DNA from: Arcanobacterium phocae
GTDB lineage: Bacteria > Actinomycetota > Actinomycetes > Actinomycetales > Actinomycetaceae
NCBI RefSeq assembly: GCF_018913465.1
Contig: NZ_JABAPM010000001.1
Location: 482,465-546,464 of the forward strand
Reading direction: 5' to 3'
Length of the DNA: 64,000 bases
This document shows positions 19,398 to 28,872 of this stretch, one piece after another (positions within the stretch are counted from its first letter, which is position 1; the number at the start of each line of letters is the position of its first letter). The position numbers and the translations under genes were made by a program. The notes under the pieces are model-generated. The model made no database searches and was not told where the DNA came from. It saw nothing but the letters and a program-made list of their open reading frames with translations.

Positions 19398-22300
19398 ATG
19401 AAGCAAACTAAATCTCGGAGGCCAAAGTCGTTGTTGGCGTTGATATCAAGTGTGGTTTTGACCTGCGCGATGCTGGTCGCAATTCCCGCTTATGCCTCGC
19501 CAGTTTCGATTATCGTCACTGGGGACTTCCTCAGTGAGACGACGTCGTGCTCGGACTGGGCCCAAACCTGTGATGATACACAGATGGCTAATACTACTGA
19601 AGAGCCTACAGTCTATGAAAAGGCTTTGACAGTGCCAGCGGGTACTTGGCAATATAAGGTCAAAGCGGACAGTGATTGGTATTCAAATATCGGTCAAGAC
19701 AATATGTCTATCACCGTCGCTGCGGATACGAAAATAACGTTCCAATTCGACGTCGAAACGAAACATATAGGCTTAAAATTAGACAATGCTGATAGCTCTT
19801 ATACAGAGAGCGATAACGAACTTATTCAAACTCCGGTCCTTAATGGTACTGGCGAGAACTTCTATTTTGTGCTGACTGATCGATTCAACAACGGTAAACC
19901 GGAAAATGATACTGCTGGCTTGGGTGACAATCCGATGAAGTCCGGTTTTGACCCTGCAAATAAGGCTTTCTACCATGGCGGTGATATTGCTGGATTACGG
20001 GAAAAACTGGATTACATCCAAAATATGGGGATGACTTCTCTGTGGTTAACCCCGTCGTTCAAAAATCAGCCAGTGCAGGGAACCGGTGACAACGCGAGTG
20101 CCGGGTATCACGGTTACTGGATCACTGACTTTACTCAAATTGATCCTCATCTCGGTACAAACGATGAGCTGAAGCAACTCATTGCTGACGCTCATGCACG
20201 TGGTATTAAGGTGTACTTCGATATTATCGTTAACCACACCGCGGATTTGATCCAATTTGAGGATCTCGGGGACACTGGTGATGTTCCGTATAAGTCAGTT
20301 ACTGAATTTCCTTATAAAGATGCGCACGGAAATCCATTTAACATTACCGAGCTCGCCGGAACATCATCGTTCCCAGAATTATCTGCAGATACGTCATTCC
20401 CATATAAGCCAAAGCGAGTCGGTGACATCAAACCTGACTCACTTAAAGACGTTACCCTCTACCACAACCGCGGTAATGGCACTTGGCAAAGTGGCAGTGA
20501 AGATTTTACTTTTGGTGATTTCTATACCCTCGATGATCTGATGACGGAAAATCCCAAGGTCGTTTCTACAATGACCGATATTTATTCAACGTGGGCGAAC
20601 TTTGGCATTGATGGATTCCGTATCGATACCGCTAAACATGTCAACTTTCCATTTTGGCAGCAATGGACTAAGAACATTAAAGCTAACGCGAGCAACAAAG
20701 ATTTCTTCATGTTTGGTGAAGTCTACAACTTCGATGCTCGCGATCTAGCTCCATATGCACGCAACACCGATATGGACGCAACGCTTGACTTTGGTTGGCA
20801 AAGTGCCACACTAGGCTATCTCAAAGGCGGCAGCGCCGAAGCATTCGGCGGAATATTTGCAGCCGACGATCTATACACAACACCGCACTCAGCTGCGGGG
20901 GACATGCCGACCTTCCTCGGTAATCATGATATGGGACGTATCGGTTTCCTGTTGAAAGATAAGGACAACGTGCTTAAGCGTGACCTGTTGGGACACGAAC
21001 TGATGTTTTTAACACGTGGTCAGCCGGTTGTTTATTACGGTGATGAACAGGGTTTCGTTGGTACCGGAAGTGATAAAGACGCCCGTCAGCCACTGTTTGC
21101 ATCGCAGGTGAGTGAATATCAAAATCAGCTGCTCATTGATGGCAGTACCTTTGGCAATCAAGAGCATTTTTCTCAGAACGTTCCTGTTTATAAGGCGATC
21201 CAGAAGGTTGCACAGCTACGGAACTCTCATAAAGCATTGAAAACTGGTGCGCAGATCCAGCTTTATGCAGATAGAGGGCCGGGTGTTTATGCTTTCGCGC
21301 GAATAGATCGCGATGAAAAAACAGAATATTTGGTAGCTGTTAATAATACGGATGCTCCAAAGTCCGTATCATTCCCAACACTGACTCAAAATGCACAATA
21401 TGCTCCGTTATATGGTGCGACGGATTCGGTTACTGCTACCGACAAGATCGAGATCGCCGTACCACCATTCGGAGCAGTTGTTTACAAAGCAAATAAGACA
21501 GTTGACAGCAGCGAAAAACCGGATATAACCCTTACCCCAAATCGGTTGCAAGCTGCGAATGCACAGCCGCGTAGCTTAGACGGGCAGCCAACCGTTACAT
21601 CGGCACTATCGGAAGTCGCGGCAACTATCACGCCGCATCGTTGGGCGGAGACATCGTTCGCGTGGCGTATCGTGGGCGAAAATGACTGGAAGCAATTGGG
21701 GGTGGCAACCGGCGACAAGCCCCGTGTATTCCATGATATTGACGGTCTTGCTCGGGGGACTCTTGTAGAATATCGTGCAGTGAGTGTTGATTCAGCAGGG
21801 CATAAGGTTGCAACTAGTTCCTACGCATCTGTAAATCTTGACCAGAGCGAGCTAGGCGTGATTGAAACTAACCCACTTCACAACCGCGTCTTTGTTCCGG
21901 GAAACCATAACGAGGCAATGGGATGTTTCGCAGCGTGGCAACAAGACTGCACACAAGCAGAACTTAAGCTAGATACTGCATCAGGCTGGTACACCGCATC
22001 GTACGATCTACCAGCGGGCGACTATGAATATAAAGTCTCGTTAAATGGAACATGGGACGAATCATATGGTGAAAAGGACGGAATACGTGGCGTTTCTTCC
22101 GGGCAAGGCGCGGGTAACTCTCGTTATCATCTTGACTCACCGCAAAAAGTGACTTTCTTCTACAACCCAGATACTCACGAGTTCTATAACACCGCCCAGC
22201 GTTCTAGCTGGACATTGCCCGGTTCGTTTAACAAAGCATTAGGCTGCACCGGTGGTGTTAACAGCGGCGACTGGGATCCGGCCTGTCTCGTCACTTTGAT

Positions 22301-25300
22301 GGCAGATCCGGAAAATGATGGTGTTTTCATCTACGAAACACTCGCCATACCGGCGGGCGACTATGATGTTAAAGCAGCTAAGGATTTCAAGTGGAATAAT
22401 GGCGAAATCGGTTGCCAAGGTAATAATTGCCGCTTCACTGCCCAAGAAAACAAAATGACTCGCTTTACGTTGGACACGAAGAACAACACACTGACTATCT
22501 CAGCTGTAGATCCAACGAAATATATCGAGTACCAAACCCACTGGTTAAACCGCGACACTTTCGCGTGGCCAACCCAACTCGGCAATGACGGTACCTGGGA
22601 GTTGTACTGGGCATCTAACGGCGGCATCAAGTTCGATGATGGTATATCCGGTTTTGACGGGCATGTTGCTCTAACTAAAGACGCGCGTGGTTTGTCCACC
22701 GAGCTGAAGAAGATGGATCCGCAGTTGCGTGACTACACTGCGTTGCATCCGGAGAAACCCATCGAGAACATCGAAAAAGTGTTGACTGGTCAGCTCATGG
22801 TCGTGTATAAGAATCCTCGCGGGGTTCCACTTTACGCCGGTGGCGTCCAAATACCGCGAGTGCTAGATGCACTTTATGCTGACAGTGCATCCAAACGTTC
22901 ACAGGGAGTTTCTTTTGACGACGGCGTTCCGTCGCTCGCCCTTTGGGCACCAACTGCGAAGTCAGTAACGCTACGTCTCTTCGACGAACCGGGGAAGAAC
23001 GGCGTCGTCGGAGATAAATTCACCGCACACAAGATGATTCGTCAGAACGACGGAACATGGACTATCACAGGCAAAGCTGAGTGGAAGAACCGTCCTTACC
23101 AGTACGATGTGGAAGTCTATGTTCCCGAAATCGCGACGGTATCAAGTCAGCCTGATCAAAAGGTCAAGGCAGAAACAATTCAGCACAACATCGTCACCGA
23201 TCCTAACTCAGTGGCCTTAGCTGTCAACTCTACCCACTCGGTGATCGCTGATTTAACGGACAAGACATTTGTACCCGAGGGCTGGCCAAGCCAAGCACCA
23301 AAGCTCACTAATTTTGCTCAGCATGCAATTTATGAATTGAATGTGCGTGATTTTTCGATTGCTGATCAGACCGTTCCTGCCGAAAAGCGCGGAACTTATG
23401 CCGCATTTGCTGAACAAAATTCAGATGGAATGAAGCACCTCAAACAGCTTTCTGCAGCTGGCATGAACACGATCCATCTGTTGCCAACTAATGACATCGG
23501 TTCTATTCCAGAGTTGCGCGCTGATCAAAAAGTGCCTTCTGTGCCGCAAACGGGAGCAGACCATGCCGAACAGCAAGCAGCCGTCATGAGCGTTGCCGAA
23601 AAAGATGGCTTTAACTGGGGCTATGATCCGTATCATTACGCAGCACCAGAAGGATCTTATGCGACAGCGGAGAATCAATACGGTGGTAAGCGCACAATGG
23701 AGTACCGGCAAATGGTAGCCGGGCTACACAAGGCAGGCTACCAAGTAATCCTGGATCAGGTTTATAACCACACGTATTCATCAGCACAGTACGATAAATC
23801 GACGTTCGACCGCATCGTTCCAGGCTATTACTACCGTTTAGATATGAAGGGGACGACGCTGAATACGCCGTGTTGTTCCGAGGTCGCTACCGAACACAAG
23901 ATGGCCGAAGACCATATGATTGACTCGATTGTTACCTGGGCGAAAGCCTATAAGGTTGACGGTTTCCGCTTCGACCTGATGGGTTTCCATTCTCGCGACA
24001 CTATGGAAAAGGTTCGCAGTGCTTTGGACGAACTCACTGTTGAAAAGGACGGCATCGACGGCAAGAAGATGTACCTGTATGGTGAGGGCTGGAACTTTGG
24101 TTCGGTTGCCAATGATGTGCGCTTCAAGCAGGCCCGACAAGGCAATCTCGATGGCACGGGAATCGGGTCATTTAATGATCGGTTGCGTGATGGCGTCCAC
24201 GGCCATGGTGATAACAAGTTCGAACAAGGCTTCGGAAATGGATTAGCAACTGCGCCGAACTCACATAGTACTGGTGATCAAGCTACCTACCAGAAGCTGA
24301 AGCAGAAGACAGATCTGATTAGGCTGGGGTTGGCAGGTAACTTGCGCGACTACGAGTTCTACACGTCCGATGGAAAGTGGACGCGTGGCGACCATATCGA
24401 TTACGCTGGACAGTCGGCAGGGTTTGCGTCTGAACCGTATGAATCTGTGAACTATGTCGATGCGCACGATAATGAGACGTTGTATGACTTAAACGTCTTT
24501 GGTCTTCCACAAGATACCTCGATGTCAGATCGAGTACGGATGAATACACTGTCATTGGCGACGGTGGCTTTGGGCCAGTCACCAATGTTCTGGCACGGCG
24601 GGACTGACATTTTGCGTTCTAAATCGTTGGATCGTAATTCCTATAATTCTGGTGACTACTTCAACCAGATTGATTGGAGTTTGCAAACTAACAATTTTGG
24701 TATCGGATTGCCGCCAGAACGCGACAATAAAGCACAGTGGGACAATATGGCACCACTGCTTCGGAACACATCGTTGAAACCTAACAAAGCGGCAATGCAA
24801 TCAGCGAGTGCACAAGCACGAGAACTGCTGAAGCTACGCTCCTCATCACCATTGTTTACGCTGGGATCTGCTGATTTAATCAAAGAACGCGTGACATTCC
24901 CGGATGCTGGATCTTGGGCTGAACCGGGGATGATTATGATGCGAATTAGTGATCCACTGCCAGCAAAAGAACCTGCTGCTATTACAGCAATACGGCATCT
25001 AGTTCGGGCCGCGGGCGTAGTAAATATCCCATCTGCTATAGATATTGATCCAGAAATTTCAGATGTCCTCGTGGTCTTCAATGCCACACCAGAGACAAAG
25101 GAAAAGTCAATCAATGAATTGAAAGGAATCGATTATCAGCTCTCGGATGTGCAAGCTAATGGCGCTGATGATGTTGCTAAAGCGACGACCTGGAATAAGA
25201 CCGAAGGCAAAATCTCGATTCCGGCCCGCTCGGTTGTTGTATTAGTGGATAAGCAAGAAAAGATCGCTGACACAGTTGCACCAATTGTGAGCGTCGATCC

Positions 25301-26075
25301 AGTCAATGTCAGTTTGAATGTTGATACAGAGGTTCCATCTTTGTTAGAAGGAGTTTCTGCCACTGACGACGTCGATGGCGATTTAGCTTCAGACAGCATC
25401 GTAACCAAGATTGAGAAGATCGATAATGGCGACGTCGTGCAAGCTGAAGGGATATCCACGGAAAGCCCAGCTACGTATAAGGTAACCTATACCGTTCGTG
25501 ATCAAGCGGGGAACGAATCACAACCAGCAACTCGTACCTATACAGTTGTTAGCCAATCACAGACAGAAGATACCGAATCTCCGGTTCTTAGTGTTCAGCC
25601 AGCTGACGTGAATCTGACCGTAGGGGATGCGCTTCCCTCCAAGGAACAGTTACTGGACGGAGTAACTGCAACCGATAACGTTGACGGTGATCTAACGATC
25701 GATGCGCAGTTGCAAGCCGGCGCTACAACAGATAAACCCGGTAAGTTTACTGTGACCTACACCGTGACTGATAAGGCTGGCAATACCGTAACTGCGCAGC
25801 GTGTTTACCACGTTGTGGATCATGCGGTGGATCCCGAGCCGCAGCCAGATCCGCAACCTACGCCGGATCCCGAGCCACAGCCGGACTCTCATACGCAACC
25901 AGGAGGCCAAACTGTCAACCAACCGCAGCTTCAGCCATCAGATCCGATAGTTATGCAGCATCAAGCAAGCGAGCTATCACGGACTGGTGTTCAAGCTATC
26001 TGGCTAGGTCTTGTAGCTCTAGCACTACTTGGTGTGGGTATGTCAATGGCGTGGAGCCGTCGAAACCGAGCCTAA
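19398..26075 (+). CDS. Cell-surface bifunctional amylopullulanase (two GH13 domains, sortase-like tail)
   Basis: A 2225-residue exported protein degrading alpha-1,4 and alpha-1,6 bonds in starch or glycogen. In order: signal peptide (1-33); X25-like starch-binding module (about 35-130); alpha-amylase-type GH13 (about 150-580) with nucleophile D410, acid E441 and NHD ending at D511; linker domains; two more X25-like modules (about 838-1045); CBM48-like domain; pullulanase-type GH13 (about 1310-1760) with the NWGYDP motif at 1406-1411 and catalytic D1526, E1563 and D1691. Then two Ig-like DUF5011 repeats (about 1955-2145), a Pro/Asp/Gln-rich wall spacer, LSRTG (2193-2197), a membrane helix and an RRNRA tail. 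The start follows AAGGAG at 19387-19392. It resembles bifidobacterial amylopullulanases. Confidence 0.93.
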   Translation: MKQTKSRRPKSLLALISSVVLTCAMLVAIPAYASPVSIIVTGDFLSETTSCSDWAQTCDDTQMANTTEEPTVYEKALTVPAGTWQYKVKADSDWYSNIGQDNMSITVAADTKITFQFDVETKHIGLKLDNADSSYTESDNELIQTPVLNGTGENFYFVLTDRFNNGKPENDTAGLGDNPMKSGFDPANKAFYHGGDIAGLREKLDYIQNMGMTSLWLTPSFKNQPVQGTGDNASAGYHGYWITDFTQIDPHLGTNDELKQLIADAHARGIKVYFDIIVNHTADLIQFEDLGDTGDVPYKSVTEFPYKDAHGNPFNITELAGTSSFPELSADTSFPYKPKRVGDIKPDSLKDVTLYHNRGNGTWQSGSEDFTFGDFYTLDDLMTENPKVVSTMTDIYSTWANFGIDGFRIDTAKHVNFPFWQQWTKNIKANASNKDFFMFGEVYNFDARDLAPYARNTDMDATLDFGWQSATLGYLKGGSAEAFGGIFAADDLYTTPHSAAGDMPTFLGNHDMGRIGFLLKDKDNVLKRDLLGHELMFLTRGQPVVYYGDEQGFVGTGSDKDARQPLFASQVSEYQNQLLIDGSTFGNQEHFSQNVPVYKAIQKVAQLRNSHKALKTGAQIQLYADRGPGVYAFARIDRDEKTEYLVAVNNTDAPKSVSFPTLTQNAQYAPLYGATDSVTATDKIEIAVPPFGAVVYKANKTVDSSEKPDITLTPNRLQAANAQPRSLDGQPTVTSALSEVAATITPHRWAETSFAWRIVGENDWKQLGVATGDKPRVFHDIDGLARGTLVEYRAVSVDSAGHKVATSSYASVNLDQSELGVIETNPLHNRVFVPGNHNEAMGCFAAWQQDCTQAELKLDTASGWYTASYDLPAGDYEYKVSLNGTWDESYGEKDGIRGVSSGQGAGNSRYHLDSPQKVTFFYNPDTHEFYNTAQRSSWTLPGSFNKALGCTGGVNSGDWDPACLVTLMADPENDGVFIYETLAIPAGDYDVKAAKDFKWNNGEIGCQGNNCRFTAQENKMTRFTLDTKNNTLTISAVDPTKYIEYQTHWLNRDTFAWPTQLGNDGTWELYWASNGGIKFDDGISGFDGHVALTKDARGLSTELKKMDPQLRDYTALHPEKPIENIEKVLTGQLMVVYKNPRGVPLYAGGVQIPRVLDALYADSASKRSQGVSFDDGVPSLALWAPTAKSVTLRLFDEPGKNGVVGDKFTAHKMIRQNDGTWTITGKAEWKNRPYQYDVEVYVPEIATVSSQPDQKVKAETIQHNIVTDPNSVALAVNSTHSVIADLTDKTFVPEGWPSQAPKLTNFAQHAIYELNVRDFSIADQTVPAEKRGTYAAFAEQNSDGMKHLKQLSAAGMNTIHLLPTNDIGSIPELRADQKVPSVPQTGADHAEQQAAVMSVAEKDGFNWGYDPYHYAAPEGSYATAENQYGGKRTMEYRQMVAGLHKAGYQVILDQVYNHTYSSAQYDKSTFDRIVPGYYYRLDMKGTTLNTPCCSEVATEHKMAEDHMIDSIVTWAKAYKVDGFRFDLMGFHSRDTMEKVRSALDELTVEKDGIDGKKMYLYGEGWNFGSVANDVRFKQARQGNLDGTGIGSFNDRLRDGVHGHGDNKFEQGFGNGLATAPNSHSTGDQATYQKLKQKTDLIRLGLAGNLRDYEFYTSDGKWTRGDHIDYAGQSAGFASEPYESVNYVDAHDNETLYDLNVFGLPQDTSMSDRVRMNTLSLATVALGQSPMFWHGGTDILRSKSLDRNSYNSGDYFNQIDWSLQTNNFGIGLPPERDNKAQWDNMAPLLRNTSLKPNKAAMQSASAQARELLKLRSSSPLFTLGSADLIKERVTFPDAGSWAEPGMIMMRISDPLPAKEPAAITAIRHLVRAAGVVNIPSAIDIDPEISDVLVVFNATPETKEKSINELKGIDYQLSDVQANGADDVAKATTWNKTEGKISIPARSVVVLVDKQEKIADTVAPIVSVDPVNVSLNVDTEVPSLLEGVSATDDVDGDLASDSIVTKIEKIDNGDVVQAEGISTESPATYKVTYTVRDQAGNESQPATRTYTVVSQSQTEDTESPVLSVQPADVNLTVGDALPSKEQLLDGVTATDNVDGDLTIDAQLQAGATTDKPGKFTVTYTVTDKAGNTVTAQRVYHVVDHAVDPEPQPDPQPTPDPEPQPDSHTQPGGQTVNQPQLQPSDPIVMQHQASELSRTGVQAIWLGLVALALLGVGMSMAWSRRNRA

Positions 26076-26095
26076 GTAGGCGACTCACAACTCTG

Positions 26096-26147
26096 TCGAG
26101 ACGGACCTAGTAAGTAGCAAACGATGTTACTGCTGGGTTCGTCTCGA
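26096..26147 (+). terminator. Probable terminator after the amylopullulanase gene
   Basis: A two-part hairpin: the outer arms 26096-26107 and 26135-26147 pair with G-T wobble, and an inner short stem (AGTAGCA/TGTTACT) has one mismatch. It lies 21 bases after the stop, with AT-rich sequence following. Confidence 0.5.
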
Positions 26148-26258
26148 TTAGTAATTTCGGCATCTTATATTCACTAATGGCATGAGACATTGAGAAAGCG
26201 AAAAATAATGGGTTATTGTGAGAGCAGCTAACTTGTTAATAGGTAGAAAGTTGTTGAC

Positions 26259-26876
26259 ATGGGCGCGTATGTAATGCCAGGAATTACTATTTTATTTTTT
26301 GCTCTTATTATTGGTGGGATCGTTTATGCTATCTTCGGATCTCGGCATCAAGGTGCATGGGATGACGAAGCAAAAGTAACCGCTACAATGAAGAAAAATG
26401 GTTGGAAGGTTCGTTCTCAGATTGACGACGCGACTGCTTTTTTGCTTGGTTCAGATACGCCAGGGGAGATGTGGCCAGTTGAATCGGGTGAAAACGGTGT
26501 GCAAGGCATATCTCATGGTAGTTGGAAAGCGGTAACTATCCAATCTCCTAGTGGCGATCAGCTCTATATTTCGTACGCTCTAGCTCAACGTTCTGATGGC
26601 ACGGTTGCGGATTTAGCCGAAGCAATTGTTGAAAGACAGAATGGTCTTTTCGAGGTCCAGACGTCAATTGGGCGTGCGCCAGAATATCTAACTGAATCAG
26701 TACGGTCAGCGATTAACGAATGGGAATCGCCCGATAGCGTTTACTTTAACGGTGAGCATCTTGTGGCTGTTTTCCCAACGACACACGGCCAAGCAGACAT
26801 CGTCGAGCGGGTAGCGAAGTACGTGAACAAACTAGAAGCATTGGCTCAGGCGCTGCCTCGGAGTGCGTGGCAGTAA
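26259..26876 (+). CDS. Hypothetical single-pass membrane protein
   Basis: A 205-residue protein of no family I recognise. One N-terminal membrane helix (about residues 5-27) is followed by a soluble domain with no obvious catalytic motif. AGGTAGAAAG sits about 10 bases before the ATG. It is convergent with the DUF3097 gene (17-base gap). A second in-frame ATG at 26274 is possible. Confidence 0.65.
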   Translation: MGAYVMPGITILFFALIIGGIVYAIFGSRHQGAWDDEAKVTATMKKNGWKVRSQIDDATAFLLGSDTPGEMWPVESGENGVQGISHGSWKAVTIQSPSGDQLYISYALAQRSDGTVADLAEAIVERQNGLFEVQTSIGRAPEYLTESVRSAINEWESPDSVYFNGEHLVAVFPTTHGQADIVERVAKYVNKLEALAQALPRSAWQ

Positions 26877-26893
26877 CCTTATTCGCACAAAAT

Positions 26894-27760
26894 CTACTTC
26901 CCGGCAGTAACAAAATCGATCAGTTCTTCCATTCTGCCCAAAAGAGCTGGCTCGAGATCCGTGTAGGTGTTCACTGAATCAAGGATACGTTTCCAGCCTA
27001 GTCCGATGTCTTCCGCGGTATCATGGGCCCACCCCAGCCTGGCAAGCGTTCCGATTTTAATGTCTTCACCACGCAGAACAACTGGCCACGCTTTTATCCC
27101 GATAGCGCGCGGCTTTACTGCTTGCCATACATCAACATATGGATGTCCCAAAACGAGAACACCAGGTTTACGCATTGCAACTTCGGCAATCCGCGATTCT
27201 TTTGAGCCAGGAACAAGGTGGTCGAGAAGTACGCCGGCACGGATCTCATCCGACGGATTAAAAACATCGAGTACATCAAGCAAATGATCGGCTCCAAAAA
27301 GTTCCTCGATCATAATGCCTTCATAAGCCAAGTCTTCACCCCAGATTTTTGATACCAGCTCAGCATCATGTTTGCCTTCAACCCAGATACGCGAAGGCCG
27401 AGCAACTCGAGCTTTATGAGCCACATGTAAGTAGCCCGAAGCAGTAAGCGTTTTTCCGGCAACTGTACGCACATCGTCGGCGCGTCCGGCAACGAGCTTG
27501 GCTACAGGAGGTTTCAGATCAACGGCTACGCCTTCGAACCAAAAGCCCTTGCCTAATTCAAACGATCGGCGATTTCCTCGGCGATCTTCTAGCTCCATCT
27601 GCCACTGACCGGTAATTTTCCCAACCCGGACGACTTCACCGACGTATCCGGTGGTCACATCTTCAAGAACCATCCCGACCTCCACTGGGAGGGGCCGGGC
27701 AGCTTTGCGTGTGTGCATACCAGAAGCTAAAACATCAGAGCCATAACGATCAAAAGTCAT
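26894..27760 (-). CDS. DUF3097 family protein
   Basis: A 288-residue actinobacterial protein. The N-terminal MTFDRYGSDVLA and PLPVEVGMVLEDVTTGYVGEVV, and the central RIWVEGKHDAELVSKIWGEDL, are typical of DUF3097. The VEGKHDAEL segment resembles the acidic-glutamate start of Toprim-type domains, which suggests a nucleic-acid role, but this is not established. In actinobacteria the family is often found near hrcA/dnaJ, as here. Confidence 0.85.
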   Translation of the reverse strand: MTFDRYGSDVLASGMHTRKAARPLPVEVGMVLEDVTTGYVGEVVRVGKITGQWQMELEDRRGNRRSFELGKGFWFEGVAVDLKPPVAKLVAGRADDVRTVAGKTLTASGYLHVAHKARVARPSRIWVEGKHDAELVSKIWGEDLAYEGIMIEELFGADHLLDVLDVFNPSDEIRAGVLLDHLVPGSKESRIAEVAMRKPGVLVLGHPYVDVWQAVKPRAIGIKAWPVVLRGEDIKIGTLARLGWAHDTAEDIGLGWKRILDSVNTYTDLEPALLGRMEELIDFVTAGK

Positions 27761-27827
27761 GCAAGTAGATTAAAACGCCGATAGCAAAATCAACGATCCG
27801 CCACGCCAACGAATGCAAAAATGTGAA

Positions 27828-28703
27828 TCACTCAAGATCTTTCGGTTGACTATAAGTAGTTATCTGCGAATCCACGAAGCGTTTTATCAGTGTCTGAATT
27901 TCTGGCCAGATATGTGACTCGGGCGCAGAAAGAGTAGCGTGCACGGTTCCTGGATAAAAGTGGAGTTCGGCTTCCGTACCAACATCTACGAGTCCAGTGG
28001 CGAGCGCAATTCCTTCGTCGCGGAGTGGATCAACTGGGTTCACGACGACGACGGTTGGCGGATATGGAGCCGAGGGCTTAGGAAAAGGTAAAGCTGCGAC
28101 GCCATCGCCCACGGTAGCAGCCCACGCATGGATCGCTGCTCGTCGGGTCCAAAATGGGCCGTGTTCATGAGTGATGAATGATTCGTAAGACATTGATGGG
28201 TCAATGCACGGTTCAAACAGAATAACTCCAGTTACTAGTGAGCGAAGTGTACAACCAACGGCATATGCGAGCCCGCCACCAGCAGAATCTCCATGAATAA
28301 AAATTGGTGCATCATATTTCTTGATAGCCCATTGCGTCACAGCTATGCAGTCATCCCAAGCTGCCGGCAGCGGATATTCAGGTGCAAGTCGGTATTCGGG
28401 AGCAATAACGATAGCTTGCAAGAGCTCACAGAGCTGAGCATTTTTCGTGTCGTCCTGTTGTGCTTTTCCAGCAACATAGCCACCGCCATGGATACTTACC
28501 ATAACAAGTCGAGGTGGCGTATTTGCAGGCAAAGAGCGTGGTGTAAATATGCGAACTTCCACTCCGTTTGCCATGGCAACCGTTGGTGGGGGTGTCACCG
28601 TTGGTAACGGTCGCGCCGAGCGCAATGTCGGAAGATCCCAAGTCGTTTGTTCTGGTAAATAATCCAAGTGGGATAGTACATCGTGGCGAATGAAAAATTG
28701 CAT
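27828..28703 (-). CDS. Alpha/beta hydrolase (HSL-like esterase)
   Basis: A 291-residue hydrolase of the hormone-sensitive-lipase group. It has the oxyanion-hole motif HGGGY (about residue 74) and the nucleophile elbow GDSAGGG, and a C-terminal DPLRDEG (Asp) and PGTVHA (His) complete the triad. The ATG read from 28703 is preferred over one at 28805 because the latter lies inside the CIRCE element of the divergent hrcA promoter. Substrate unknown; probably short-chain esters. Confidence 0.85.
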   Translation of the reverse strand: MQFFIRHDVLSHLDYLPEQTTWDLPTLRSARPLPTVTPPPTVAMANGVEVRIFTPRSLPANTPPRLVMVSIHGGGYVAGKAQQDDTKNAQLCELLQAIVIAPEYRLAPEYPLPAAWDDCIAVTQWAIKKYDAPIFIHGDSAGGGLAYAVGCTLRSLVTGVILFEPCIDPSMSYESFITHEHGPFWTRRAAIHAWAATVGDGVAALPFPKPSAPYPPTVVVVNPVDPLRDEGIALATGLVDVGTEAELHFYPGTVHATLSAPESHIWPEIQTLIKRFVDSQITTYSQPKDLE

Positions 28704-28768
28704 ATGTTGATGGTAGCACCGCTGAAACGTTCTCCTATCGTGAAATCGGCGACCCGCCACGCCTATCG

Positions 28769-28799
28769 TTGTGAAAGTGCGCCGCAAGCCACGTAGAAT
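28769..28799 (+). promoter_or_regulatory. Candidate hrcA promoter
   Basis: TTGTGA (28769-28774) and TAGAAT (28794-28799) are 19 bases apart. The -10 element abuts the CIRCE repeat, the usual geometry for HrcA repression. Confidence 0.45.
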
Positions 28800-28825
28800 T
28801 AGCACTCGGAATAGATGAGTGCAAA
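28799..28825. promoter_or_regulatory. CIRCE operator (HrcA binding site)
   Basis: TTAGCACTC (28799-28807), a 9-base spacer, and GAGTGCAAA (28817-28825) differ from the consensus TTAGCACTC-N9-GAGTGCTAA at one base of the right arm. It lies 47 bases before the hrcA start, so HrcA should autoregulate this operon. Confidence 0.93.
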
Positions 28826-28872
28826 AGCTCGTTGATTATTCATGGGGACAGGGAAATATGAGGAGGTGGCAT

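Noticed and set aside
24019..25114. Long antisense ORFs inside the amylopullulanase and other genes
   Set aside because: They are shadows of well-supported genes, with no ribosome-binding sites or recognisable motifs.
28704..28805. N-terminal extension of the esterase gene to 28805
   Set aside because: It overlaps the hrcA promoter and CIRCE, is Arg/Phe-rich and unlike the family N-terminus.
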